Assembly: GCA_963704335.1 (NCBI GenBank) | Contig: OY969889.1 | Location: forward strand, 1,426,001 to 1,490,000 | Length of the DNA stretch: 64,000 nt | Origin: PALSA-612 sp963704335 | GTDB lineage: Bacteria > Actinomycetota > Thermoleophilia > Gaiellales > Gaiellaceae | Direction of reading: 5' to 3' | Shown here: positions 43,404 to 51,271 of the stretch, one piece after another | How the letters are laid out: each line of letters opens with the position of its first letter | Numbering within the stretch: position 1 is the first letter of the stretch | Made by a program: the position numbers and the translations under genes | The notes under the pieces: generated by a model | Database searches by the model: none | Told to the model about the DNA's origin: nothing | The model's input: only the letters and a program-made list of their open reading frames with translations

Positions 43404-44000
43404 TTGTCGCTGAACGTTCTCATCCTGGGGCCCCAGGGATCCGGCAAGGGCACGCAGGCTGCGCGAATCGCCTCCGAGTACGCCATTCCGCACATCGCCA
43501 CGGGCGACATGTTTCGCTCGGCGATCGCTGCGGGGACGCCGCTCGGCAAGGAAGTCGAGCCCATCCTCGCCTCCGGCGCGCTCGTCCCGGACGAGCTCAC
43601 GATCCGGCTGATCCGAGAACGGCTCTCCGAAGACGACGCGCGGGACGGCTTCGTGCTCGACGGATTTCCGCGCAACGCCGCTCAGGCGGAGGCGCTGGAC
43701 GAGGTACTCGACGAGCTCGGCCGGCCGCTCGATCTCGTGCTGGAGCTCCAAGTACCTGACGACATGTGCATGGAGCGCCTCGTCGGTCGAGCCCAGGAAG
43801 AAGGGCGGACGGACGACAGCCCCGAGGTGATCGCCAAGCGTCTCCAGATCTTCCACCGCGAGACGGCCCCGCTGATCAGCTATTACCTCCCACGCGGCAT
43901 CGTCGTCGGCATCCACGGCGACCGTTCCCGCGACGAAGTCTGGACGGAGATCGTCGAAACCCTCGAGCGCGTGGCGTCCCGTGCGGGAGAGCCGGCGTGA
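43404..44000 (+). CDS. adk: Adenylate kinase, short-LID form
   Basis: 198 aa. P-loop LILGPQGSGKGTQAARIA, AMP-binding ATGDMFRSAI and LDGFPRNAAQAEAL, and the LID segment RAQEEGRTDDSPEVIAKRL, short and without zinc Cys. It balances AMP, ADP and ATP. TTG start close to secY. Its end (GCGTGATCATC) resembles the map start sequence 113 bp later, see the finding on the insertion. Confidence 0.95.
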   Translation: MSLNVLILGPQGSGKGTQAARIASEYAIPHIATGDMFRSAIAAGTPLGKEVEPILASGALVPDELTIRLIRERLSEDDARDGFVLDGFPRNAAQAEALDEVLDELGRPLDLVLELQVPDDMCMERLVGRAQEEGRTDDSPEVIAKRLQIFHRETAPLISYYLPRGIVVGIHGDRSRDEVWTEIVETLERVASRAGEPA

Positions 44001-44055
44001 TCATCCGTAGGCGCACAGCGCCCGTCCGCGAAGCGGACCGGGGGAAGGGGGTCCC

Positions 44056-44078
44056 GGGGGGAACCGGGAGGTTCCCCC
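44056..44078. repeat. GGGGGAACC/GGTTCCCCC hairpin between adk and map
   Basis: GGGGGGAACC-GGGA-GGTTCCCCC, a 9-bp stem with a different loop from the copies at 23434 and 58090. It lies in the only sizeable gap (109 bp) in this part of the operon, flanked by two copies of GTGATCATC (43997-44005 and 44110-44118). Confidence 0.6.
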
Positions 44079-44109
44079 TGCGATGGGCGCCGCCTGGAGG
44101 CGCACCGCG

Positions 44110-44871
44110 GTGATCATCAGGAAATCTCTCGCCGAGGTCGAGCTCATGGCGGCCGCCGGCGAGGTCGTCGCGGCCACGCTTGCGTTGCTGGGCGAAAACG
44201 TCCGGGCCGGAGTCACTACCGCCGAGCTAGACGCCCTCGCCGAGGAATTCATCCTCTCCCAGGGCGGCGAGCCGACGTTCAAGGGCTACCGCGGCTACCC
44301 GGCTGCCACATGCCTCTCGCCGAACGACATGATCGTCCACGGTATCCCGGGCGAGTACACGCTCGAGGAAGGCGACATCCTCTCGGCTGACGTCGGCGTC
44401 ACGCTTCAGGGATTCGTGGCCGACTCGGCTTTCACATTCGGAGTGGGCGAGGTCCCCGAAGAGACCGAGCGGCTGCTCGAGGTAAGCAAGGCGGCGCTCG
44501 ATGCCGCCATCGAGCAGTGCCAGGAGGGCAATCGCCTCTCCGACGTGTCGCATGCCGTGCAGCAAGTGGCCGAAGGAGCCGGGTTTTCGGTGGTGCGCGA
44601 GCTCTCCGGGCACGGCATCGGCCGCTCGATGCACGAGGATCCGCAGATCCTCAACTTCGGCGAGCCGGGGCGCGGGCCGGTGCTCGCCGAGGGTATGACC
44701 CTCGCCATCGAGCCGATGATCACGGTCGGCGGCCCGGACATCCGCGTCCACGACGACCGGTGGTCGATTTCGACCCGCGACGGGTCTCTCGCCGCGCATT
44801 TCGAGCACACGGTCGCGATCACCGTCGAAGGCCCGAAAGTGCTGACGGCTACACGGGTTTTGCTACGATAG
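44110..44871 (+). CDS. map: Methionine aminopeptidase type I
   Basis: About 253 aa. IIRKSLAEVELMAAAGEVVA starts the fold; metal ligands appear in LSADVGVTLQGFVADSAFTF (two Asp), LSGHGIGRSMHEDP (His), LAIEPMITVG (Glu) and FEHTVAITVEG (Glu). The substrate-binding YRGYPAATCLSPND is also conserved. It removes initiator Met. GTG 44110 is chosen since the family fold begins at VIIRK; a start at 44083 would read through the inserted sequence. Confidence 0.95.
   Translation: MIIRKSLAEVELMAAAGEVVAATLALLGENVRAGVTTAELDALAEEFILSQGGEPTFKGYRGYPAATCLSPNDMIVHGIPGEYTLEEGDILSADVGVTLQGFVADSAFTFGVGEVPEETERLLEVSKAALDAAIEQCQEGNRLSDVSHAVQQVAEGAGFSVVRELSGHGIGRSMHEDPQILNFGEPGRGPVLAEGMTLAIEPMITVGGPDIRVHDDRWSISTRDGSLAAHFEHTVAITVEGPKVLTATRVLLR
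44842..44869 (+). promoter_or_regulatory. Putative promoter of rpmJ-rpsM-rpsK-rpsD-rpoA-rplQ
   Basis: CTGACG, 16-bp spacer, TACGAT inside the last codons of map. The -10 is preceded by TTTTGC. With the hairpin downstream this could start the alpha operon independently. Confidence 0.45.
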
Positions 44872-44882
44872 GCCCCTACCTG

Positions 44883-44903
44883 CGGCGCAGCCGTGCTGCG
44901 CCG
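44883..44903 (+). terminator. Hairpin in the rpmJ leader, attenuator-like
   Basis: CGGCGCAG-CCGTG-CTGCGCCG, an 8-bp stem and 5-nt loop, followed by TGTCTTTGTCT. It lies 26 nt before rpmJ and 13 nt after the putative -10, so it may act as an attenuator or a ribosomal-protein binding site rather than a full stop. Confidence 0.5.
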
Positions 44904-44928
44904 TGTCTTTGTCTGTCACTGGAGTGAG

Positions 44929-45042
44929 ATGAAAGTCCGACCGTCCGTAAAGCCGATGTGCGAGCGCTGCCGCGTGATCAAGCGGCATGGTCGCGTGCTC
45001 GTCATCTGCACGAACCCTCGTCACAAGCAGCGGCAGGGTTAG
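44929..45042 (+). CDS. rpmJ: 50S ribosomal protein L36
   Basis: 37 aa: MKVRPSVKPMCERCRVIKRH, then GRVLVICTNPRHKQRQG. The zinc ligands CxxC, C and H are all present (C+ form). GGAGTGAG precedes the ATG. The gene usually follows infA; here it follows map directly. Confidence 0.97.
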   Translation: MKVRPSVKPMCERCRVIKRHGRVLVICTNPRHKQRQG

Positions 45043-45051
45043 GAGAACCGT

Positions 45052-45426
45052 ATGGCTCGTATCGCCGGGGTCAACCTCCCGAATCAGAAACGCCTCGAAG
45101 TGGGGCTGACGTACATCTACGGCATCGGCCCGGCTACAGCACGCAAGGTCTGCGAAGACCTCGGCCTGTCGTCGGAGACGAAGGTCAAGGACCTCACCGA
45201 CGAGGAGACGACGAAGCTTCAGCGGCACATCGACGCGAGCCTCCAGGTGGAGGGTGACCTGCGACGTGAACGGTCGCAGTCGGTGAAGCGCCTCCAGGAG
45301 ATCGGCGCCTACCGCGGCATCCGCCACAGGCGCGGGCTGCCCGTCAACGGGCAGCGCACGAAGACGAACGCACGAACGCGGAAGGGCCCGGCCAAGTCCG
45401 TTGGCCGCAAGAAGAAGGCGACGTAG
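45052..45426 (+). CDS. rpsM: 30S ribosomal protein S13
   Basis: 124 aa. MARIAGVNLPNQKRLEVGLT, the helix-two-turn-helix TYIYGIGPATARKVCEDLGL and RHRRGLPVNGQRTKTNARTR are conserved. S13 contacts S19 and P-site tRNA. AGGAGAACCGT precedes the ATG; the stop overlaps rpsK by one base. Confidence 0.97.
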   Translation: MARIAGVNLPNQKRLEVGLTYIYGIGPATARKVCEDLGLSSETKVKDLTDEETTKLQRHIDASLQVEGDLRRERSQSVKRLQEIGAYRGIRHRRGLPVNGQRTKTNARTRKGPAKSVGRKKKAT

Positions 45427-45827
45427 TGGCACCCCCACGCAAGGCAGCGAAGGGGCGCGGCCGCCGGCGCGTCAAGAAGAACATCGCCATCGGCCAGGCG
45501 CACATCAAGTCGTCGTTCAACAACACGATCGTCGCGCTCACCGACAAGGAAGGCAACGTCATCGTGTGGGAGTCCGCCGGCTCGGCCGGCTTCAAGGGCT
45601 CGCGCAAGTCGACGCCGTTCGCCGCCCAGGTGACGGCCGACGCCGCGGCCCGCAAGGGAATGGAGCACGGCCTACAGAAGGTCGAGGTCTTCGTCAACGG
45701 CCCCGGCTCGGGTCGCGAGACGGCCATCCGCTCGTTGCAGGCGGCGGGTCTCGAGATCCTCGGTGTCCGTGACGTGACGCCACAGGCTCACAACGGCGTT
45801 CGCCCCAAGAAGCGCAAGAGGAACTAG
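45426..45827 (+). CDS. rpsK: 30S ribosomal protein S11
   Basis: 133 aa. HIKSSFNNTIVALTDKEGNV, SAGSAGFKGSRKSTPFAAQ and the ending RDVTPQAHNGVRPKKRKRN are standard. It helps shape the mRNA exit and E site. GTG start; stop overlaps rpsD. Confidence 0.97.
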   Translation: MAPPRKAAKGRGRRRVKKNIAIGQAHIKSSFNNTIVALTDKEGNVIVWESAGSAGFKGSRKSTPFAAQVTADAAARKGMEHGLQKVEVFVNGPGSGRETAIRSLQAAGLEILGVRDVTPQAHNGVRPKKRKRN

Positions 45828-46447
45828 TGGCGAGATACACCGGACCTAGCTGCAAGCTGTGCCGCCGCGAGGGCATGAAGCTCTTCCTGAAAGGGGAGCG
45901 CTGCCTGACGGAGAAGTGCGCGATCGAGCGACGCTCGTATCCGCCTGGCGAGCACGGCCGCGGACGGATCAAGCAGTCGCAGTACCTGCTCCAGCTACGC
46001 GAGAAGCAGAAGGCTCGCCGGTATTACGGCCTGCTCGAGAAGCAGTTCCGCAACTACTACGAGAAGGCCGCCCGCGGCTCGGGCGTCAGCGGTGAGAACC
46101 TCCTGCGCATGCTCGAGACGCGACTGGACAACGTCATCTACCGCCTCGGCTTCGCGGCCTCTCGCGCCCAGGCACGGCAGCTCGTGCGCCACGGCCATTT
46201 CCAGGTCAACGGCCGGCGCGTCAACATCCCGAGCTTCCAGGTCAAGCCCAACGATGTCATCAACCTCAAAAGCGGCAGCCCGGCCGAGCAGGTCGTTCGC
46301 GATGCGACTGACCTGACCGCGTCCGTGGCGCCATGGCTCCAGGCCGATCACGACGGCCTCACCGGCAAGATCCTCAAGCTGCCCGACCGGGTGGACATCG
46401 ATACGCCGGTGCAGGAGTCGCTGATCGTCGAGCTCTACTCGAAGTAG
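45827..46447 (+). CDS. rpsD: 30S ribosomal protein S4, zinc-containing form
   Basis: 206 aa. MARYTGPSCKLCRREGMKLF with Cys 9, 12 and later CLTEKC gives the zinc knuckle of the C+ form. The S4 RNA-binding domain contains RLDNVIYRLGFAASRAQARQ and VRHGHFQVNGRRVNIPS. S4 often autoregulates the alpha operon. GTG start. Confidence 0.97.
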   Translation: MARYTGPSCKLCRREGMKLFLKGERCLTEKCAIERRSYPPGEHGRGRIKQSQYLLQLREKQKARRYYGLLEKQFRNYYEKAARGSGVSGENLLRMLETRLDNVIYRLGFAASRAQARQLVRHGHFQVNGRRVNIPSFQVKPNDVINLKSGSPAEQVVRDATDLTASVAPWLQADHDGLTGKILKLPDRVDIDTPVQESLIVELYSK

Positions 46448-46479
46448 CGCCCAGCGCGCGCTAGGAAGGAAGGAGAAAC

Positions 46480-47454
46480 GTGGCCACCCGCACCAGCCTT
46501 ATGGAGTTCCAGGTCCCGCGCATCGTCCACGAGGAGGTGGACGAGAAGCGAGGTATTTTCGCGATCGAGCCGCTCGACCGTGGCTTCGGCTACACGTTCG
46601 GCAACTCGCTGCGGCGTGTCCTCCTCTCGTCGCTGGAGGGCGCGGCCGTTACGTCGGTGAAGCTCGAGGGCGTCGCCCACGAGTTCACGACGCTGCCGGG
46701 CGTGCGCGAGGACGTGACAGACATCCTCCTCAACCTCAAGAACCTCATCTGCCGTCTCCACGGAGAGTCGCCGGAGATCGAGGTGCGCCTCCAGAAGAAG
46801 GGCCCAGGCCCCGTGACGGCGGCCGACATCCAGATGCCCGCCGACCTCGAGATCCTCAACCCCGAGCTGGAGATCGCCCACCTCGCCGACAAGGGCAAGC
46901 TCGAGTTGACGATGACGGTCGGTCGCGGGCGCGGCTATGTCCCGGCCGAGCTGAACCGCGGCTCGGAGCACACGATCGGCGTCATCCCGATCGACTCGAT
47001 CTTCTCGCCCGTGCGGCGCGTCGCCTACGACGTCGAGGCCGCGCGTGTCGGTCAGCGCACCGACTACGACAAGCTCGTGCTCGACGTGACCACGGACGGC
47101 TCCCTCGATCCGCGCGAGGCGATCGGCCAGGGTGCCGAGATTCTCATCCGGCAGCTGGCGATCTTCACCGACATCGACAGCATCGAGGGCTTCGGAGAGG
47201 TTCCTGCCGAGGCGACAGCGGAGCCGTCGCTTGCCCACGGGATGGAGAACTTCCCGATCGAGGAGCTCGAGCTCGGCGTCCGCTCCTACAACTGCCTGAA
47301 GCGCGTCGGCATCGAGACCATCGGCGACCTCGTCACGAAGACCGAGGTCGAGCTGGCGGCGATCCCGAACTTCGGCCGCAAGTCGATCGAAGAGGTCAAG
47401 GAGACGCTCGCCGGTCACGGTCTGACGCTGCGGGGCGAGGAGCCCCTCTCGTAA
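46480..47454 (+). CDS. rpoA: DNA-directed RNA polymerase subunit alpha
   Basis: 324 aa. N-terminal dimerisation domain: GFGYTFGNSLRRVLLSSLEG; linker; C-terminal domain: LELGVRSYNCLKRVGIETIG and IPNFGRKSIEEVKETLAG, the helix-hairpin-helix that binds UP elements and activators. GGAAGGAGAAAC precedes the GTG start. One-base overlap with rplQ. Confidence 0.97.
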   Translation: MATRTSLMEFQVPRIVHEEVDEKRGIFAIEPLDRGFGYTFGNSLRRVLLSSLEGAAVTSVKLEGVAHEFTTLPGVREDVTDILLNLKNLICRLHGESPEIEVRLQKKGPGPVTAADIQMPADLEILNPELEIAHLADKGKLELTMTVGRGRGYVPAELNRGSEHTIGVIPIDSIFSPVRRVAYDVEAARVGQRTDYDKLVLDVTTDGSLDPREAIGQGAEILIRQLAIFTDIDSIEGFGEVPAEATAEPSLAHGMENFPIEELELGVRSYNCLKRVGIETIGDLVTKTEVELAAIPNFGRKSIEEVKETLAGHGLTLRGEEPLS

Positions 47455-47882
47455 TGAGGCACCAGCGAGCCGGTAAGAAGCTGGGCCGCGACGCGGCCCA
47501 CCGCAAGGCGCTCTACGCGAACCTCACCGGCTCGCTGATCGTCCACGGCCGCGTGAAGACGACGGTGGCCAAGGCGAAGGGCGTGCGTCCATTCGCCGAG
47601 AAGATGGTCACGCTTGGCCGGCGCGGCGACATCCACGCCCGCCGCCAGGCGCTCGCCCACCTGCGCTCGCAAGAGGTGGTGCACCAGCTCTTCTCCGAAG
47701 TGTCGCCTCGCTTCGCCGACCGTCCGGGCGGATATACGCGCATCGTCAAGATCGGCACGCGCCCGGGCGACTCCGCACCGATGGCCTACCTCGAGTTCGT
47801 CGACCACGTGCCGCGCGCACCGGTCCTGCGTGCGCCGGTGGCCCGCGAAGAAGAGCCGGTCGAAGCGACCGCCGCGACCTAA
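47454..47882 (+). CDS. rplQ: 50S ribosomal protein L17
   Basis: 142 aa. MRHQRAGKKLGRDAAHRKAL, LTGSLIVHGRVKTTVAKAKG and GGYTRIVKIGTRPGDSAPMA are conserved. It ends the ribosomal gene run; truA follows after 11 bp as in many bacteria. Confidence 0.97.
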   Translation: MRHQRAGKKLGRDAAHRKALYANLTGSLIVHGRVKTTVAKAKGVRPFAEKMVTLGRRGDIHARRQALAHLRSQEVVHQLFSEVSPRFADRPGGYTRIVKIGTRPGDSAPMAYLEFVDHVPRAPVLRAPVAREEEPVEATAAT

Positions 47883-47893
47883 CACTTCCTCGC

Positions 47894-48610
47894 GTGAGGC
47901 TGAAGCTCACGCTCGAGTACGACGGCACGGACTACCACGGCTGGGCGGCGCAGCCGGGGCTGCGCACCGTCGAAGGTGTCGTCGTGGAGGCGCTGCGCTC
48001 GCTCTTCTCGGTTGTAGAGAACGCCGCTGTCGCGGGGCGAACGGACACCGGCGTACACGCGCTGGGGAACGTCATCAGCGCTGACCTCGGGGGCGGCCCG
48101 CCCGTCGAGCGAGCGGCCGAGGCGCTGAACACGCTGCTGCCCGATGACGTGGCCGTGGTGGCGGCTGAAGAGGTGCCCGCAGACTTCCACGCCCGTCACT
48201 CGGCCCGCTCCCGTAGCTATCGGTACCGCATCTACCGCCGGCGCGAACGATCGCCACTCGAGGTTCGCAGGAGCTGGTGGTATCCACGCCGGGTCGACCT
48301 CGAAGCGCTCGCGGCCTCCGCCGATCTGCTCGTCGGTGAGCACGACTTCCGCGCGTTCACGCCCACCGAGACCCAACACGACGTCTTCGCGCGGCGTGTT
48401 CTCGACGCCTCCTGGCACGAGCGGAGCGAACATCTCGACTTCGAGATCACCGCCGACTCGTTCCTGCGACACATGGTGCGCACGCTCGTCGGCACGATGC
48501 TCGACCGGCGGCCTGAGGAGATCGCTCGCCTGCTCGACGGTGGGTCGCGGCCGGACGCCGGCGCCACGGCGCCACCCTGGGGCCTCTACCTCGTCGCCGT
48601 GGGCTATTGA
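47894..48610 (+). CDS. truA: tRNA pseudouridine(38-40) synthase TruA
   Basis: 238 aa. LTLEYDGTDYHGWAAQPGLR, the catalytic Asp in AGRTDTGVHALGNV, ARSRSYRYRIYRRRERSPL and the C-terminal SFLRHMVRTLVGTMLDR define the family. It modifies the anticodon stem of tRNAs. GTG start, possibly also served by TAACAC 8 nt upstream. The stop (ATTGA) overlaps a possible TTG of the next gene. Confidence 0.95.
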   Translation: MRLKLTLEYDGTDYHGWAAQPGLRTVEGVVVEALRSLFSVVENAAVAGRTDTGVHALGNVISADLGGGPPVERAAEALNTLLPDDVAVVAAEEVPADFHARHSARSRSYRYRIYRRRERSPLEVRRSWWYPRRVDLEALAASADLLVGEHDFRAFTPTETQHDVFARRVLDASWHERSEHLDFEITADSFLRHMVRTLVGTMLDRRPEEIARLLDGGSRPDAGATAPPWGLYLVAVGY

Positions 48611-48639
48611 CCTTCCTCGCCGCTGAATACGATCAGGGC

Positions 48640-49278
48640 GTGCGCTTTCCCGTATGCCTCTTCGACCTCGATGGCACGCTGATCGACTCCGGGCCGATGA
48701 TCCTCGCCTCCATGAAGCATGCCGCCAAGACGGTGCTCGGCCGGGACATCCCGGAAGCCGTGCTGAGCGCGGCGGTCGGTGGGCCGGGCTTGACGGCGCA
48801 AATGCAGGGGCTCGACCCCGAGAAGGTCGACGAGCTCGTGGCGGCGTATCGCGAGCACAACGAACCGCTCCACGACGAGCTGGAAGCGTTCTGGGAGGTG
48901 GTGGAAGTGCTGCCGCGCCTGAGCGCGGAGGGCCGCCGGCTGGGCATCGTCACGGCGAAGCGGCGCGCGACGGTACAGCTGGCTTTCGACCAGCTCCCTG
49001 GCCTGGAGGCGAACTTCGAGGTCGTCGTCGGCGCCGAGGACACCGAGCGCCACAAGCCGGATCCGGACCCGATCCTCGAGGCGCTCGCGCGCATGGAGGC
49101 TTCACCCGAGGACGCTGCGTACGTCGGCGACTCCCCGTTCGACGTGCGCGCGGCGAAGGCTGCCGGCGTTTACGCGGTCGCGGTCGCCTGGGGAGGCATC
49201 CACGGCCCGGATGCCCTCGCGGGTGAGGAGCCCGATGTCTTGATTCGCCATGCGGAGGAGCTCCTTGCCGTCCTCTAA
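48640..49278 (+). CDS. HAD-superfamily phosphatase, PpaX/Gph-like
   Basis: About 212 aa. HAD motif I FDLDGTLIDSG, motif II/III region LGIVTAKRRATVQLAF, and motif IV YVGDSPFDVRAAKAAG, with a helical cap between (subclass I). Typical substrates are pyrophosphate or phosphoglycolate; specificity cannot be told. GTG 48640 is preferred because TACGAT ends 6 nt upstream (leaderless) and the conserved core begins six residues later; TTG 48607, overlapping the truA stop, is the alternative. Its end overlaps ligA by 29 bp. Confidence 0.85.
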   Translation: MRFPVCLFDLDGTLIDSGPMILASMKHAAKTVLGRDIPEAVLSAAVGGPGLTAQMQGLDPEKVDELVAAYREHNEPLHDELEAFWEVVEVLPRLSAEGRRLGIVTAKRRATVQLAFDQLPGLEANFEVVVGAEDTERHKPDPDPILEALARMEASPEDAAYVGDSPFDVRAAKAAGVYAVAVAWGGIHGPDALAGEEPDVLIRHAEELLAVL

Positions 49279-51271
49279 GCCATCTCGGCGAGCGACGGAG
49301 CTTCGCGCGGAGCTCAACCGCGCGTTGATCGCGTACCACGTCGACGACGACCCGTTCATCAGCGACGCGGAGTACGACCGGCTGTACGACGAGCTCGTGG
49401 CGCTCGAGGAGGCGCATCCGGATCTCATCACGGAAGACTCTCCGACCCACCGCGTGGGTGCGCCGGCGTCGGACCGCTTCCAGAAGGTGCGACACCTCGA
49501 GCAAATGGGCTCGCTCGACAAGATCACAACCGACGAAGCGCTCTACAAATGGACCGAGGACGTCCAGAAGCGGCTCCCTGCGGGGGAGACCGTCGCGTAC
49601 GTCATCGAGCCCAAGATCGACGGCCTGGCCGTCAACCTGACGTACGAGGATGGCGTGTTCGTCCGGGGGGCGACGCGTGGAGACAGCATTCAGGGCGAGG
49701 ACGTGACACCGAATCTCCGCACGATTCGCGCGATCCCGCTTCGCATGCGGGACGAACGCCCGCCCGCCATCGTCGAGGTGCGAGGCGAGGTGTACCTGCC
49801 TCTGTCGGGCTTCCGCGAGCTGAACGAGCGGCTCGCCGGGACGAACCAGAAGCTCGCACCGAATCCCCGCAACGCTGCGGCCGGCTCGGTGCGGCAGAAG
49901 AACTCGGCGATCACTGCCGATCGGCCGCTCTCGGTCTGGGTGTATGGGACCGGCCACACAGACGGCGTCGGCTTCGCCGGCCAGTACGAGATGCTCGAGT
50001 GGCTACGAGGCCGGGGTTTCCCTACGAACCCCTTTGCCGAGCGACTGGAGACGGTCGAGGACGTCGCCGAAGCCTGCCGTAGCTGGGAGGCCCGCCGAGC
50101 CGAGCTCGACTACGAGATCGACGGGATCGTGATCAAGGTCGACTCAACCGATCAGCAGCGGCGGCTCGGCGTGCTCCATGGCCGGCCGCGCTGGGCGCGT
50201 GCATTCAAGTGGGCGCCGATGACCGCCCAGACGAAGCTGCTGAAGATCCACGTTCGAGTCGGTCGGACCGGCGCCCTCAATCCCTGGGCCGTCCTCGAGC
50301 CCGTCGAGGTAGGCGGCGTCACAGTTTCCCGTGCGACGCTCCACAACGAAGAGGACATCAACCGCAAGCAGATTCGCGAGGGAGACATCGTCATCGTCCA
50401 ACGAGCGGGTGACGTCATTCCGCAGATCGTCGGCCCGGCAGGCGAGCATCAGCCGGGCACCAAGAGATTCCGGATGCCGAAGAAGTGCCCGCTCTGCGGC
50501 ACCGAAATCGTCAAGCCCGAAGGCGAGGTCATGCACCGATGCCCGAACCGCGCGTGCCCCTCGCGGGGGCTCGAGACCCTGATCAACTGGGTCGGCATCG
50601 CCGACATCGAGGGTGTCGGAGAGCAGTCGATCCGCCTGCTCTGGGAACGCGGCATCGTCCGCTCGCTCCCTGACCTCTATCGCCTGACAAAGGAGCAGCT
50701 CCTCGATCTCGAGGGATTCGCAGAAATCTCCGCCTCTGCGGCGGTCGGAGCGATCGAGGCTTCGAAGCAGGTCCCGTTCTCGCGCGTCCTGCTTGGCCTC
50801 AACATCCCGAAGGTCGGCTGGGTGCTCGCGCAGAACCTCGGCCGCCAGTTCGGAGATGTGGATCGGCTGGCGGCGGCGACTCAGGAAGAGGTCGAGGAGA
50901 CGGAAGGCTTTGGCCCGGACCGCGCCGAGATCGTCGTCGAGTGGTTCTCAGATGCCCAGAACCGTGCGCTTGTGGAGGAGCTCCGGGAGCTCGGGCTCCG
51001 CTTCGAAGTGGGCGAGGAGGACCGGCCCGCAGAAGGGCCGCTGACGGGCAGTACGTACGTCATCACCGGGACGCTCGAGAAGTACTCGCGAGACGAAGCA
51101 GCCGCGGCGCTCGAGAGCCTTGGCGCGAAGGTGACGAACTCCGTGTCGTCAAAGACGACGGGTCTCGTCGTCGGCGAGGAGCCCGGCGGTTCGAAGCTCA
51201 CGAAGGCCCAGCGCGCGGGCGTGGCACTGCTCACAGAAGAGGAGCTCGAGGCTCTGCTCAGTGGAGCGTGA
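49250..51271 (+). CDS. ligA: NAD-dependent DNA ligase LigA
   Basis: 673 aa. Domain Ia YHVDDDPFISDAEYDRLYDE; the adenylation lysine in EPKIDGLAVNLTYEDG; OB fold; four-Cys zinc finger KKCPLCGTEIVKPEG and MHRCPNRACPSRG; helix-hairpin-helix repeats; C-terminal BRCT domain (TGSTYVITGTLEKYSRDEAA, then KTTGLVVGEEPGGSKLTKA). It joins nicks in replication and repair. ATG lies within the HAD gene end, indicating coupling; a later in-frame start would remove only the basic leader. Confidence 0.96.
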   Translation: MRRSSLPSSKPSRRATELRAELNRALIAYHVDDDPFISDAEYDRLYDELVALEEAHPDLITEDSPTHRVGAPASDRFQKVRHLEQMGSLDKITTDEALYKWTEDVQKRLPAGETVAYVIEPKIDGLAVNLTYEDGVFVRGATRGDSIQGEDVTPNLRTIRAIPLRMRDERPPAIVEVRGEVYLPLSGFRELNERLAGTNQKLAPNPRNAAAGSVRQKNSAITADRPLSVWVYGTGHTDGVGFAGQYEMLEWLRGRGFPTNPFAERLETVEDVAEACRSWEARRAELDYEIDGIVIKVDSTDQQRRLGVLHGRPRWARAFKWAPMTAQTKLLKIHVRVGRTGALNPWAVLEPVEVGGVTVSRATLHNEEDINRKQIREGDIVIVQRAGDVIPQIVGPAGEHQPGTKRFRMPKKCPLCGTEIVKPEGEVMHRCPNRACPSRGLETLINWVGIADIEGVGEQSIRLLWERGIVRSLPDLYRLTKEQLLDLEGFAEISASAAVGAIEASKQVPFSRVLLGLNIPKVGWVLAQNLGRQFGDVDRLAAATQEEVEETEGFGPDRAEIVVEWFSDAQNRALVEELRELGLRFEVGEEDRPAEGPLTGSTYVITGTLEKYSRDEAAAALESLGAKVTNSVSSKTTGLVVGEEPGGSKLTKAQRAGVALLTEEELEALLSGA

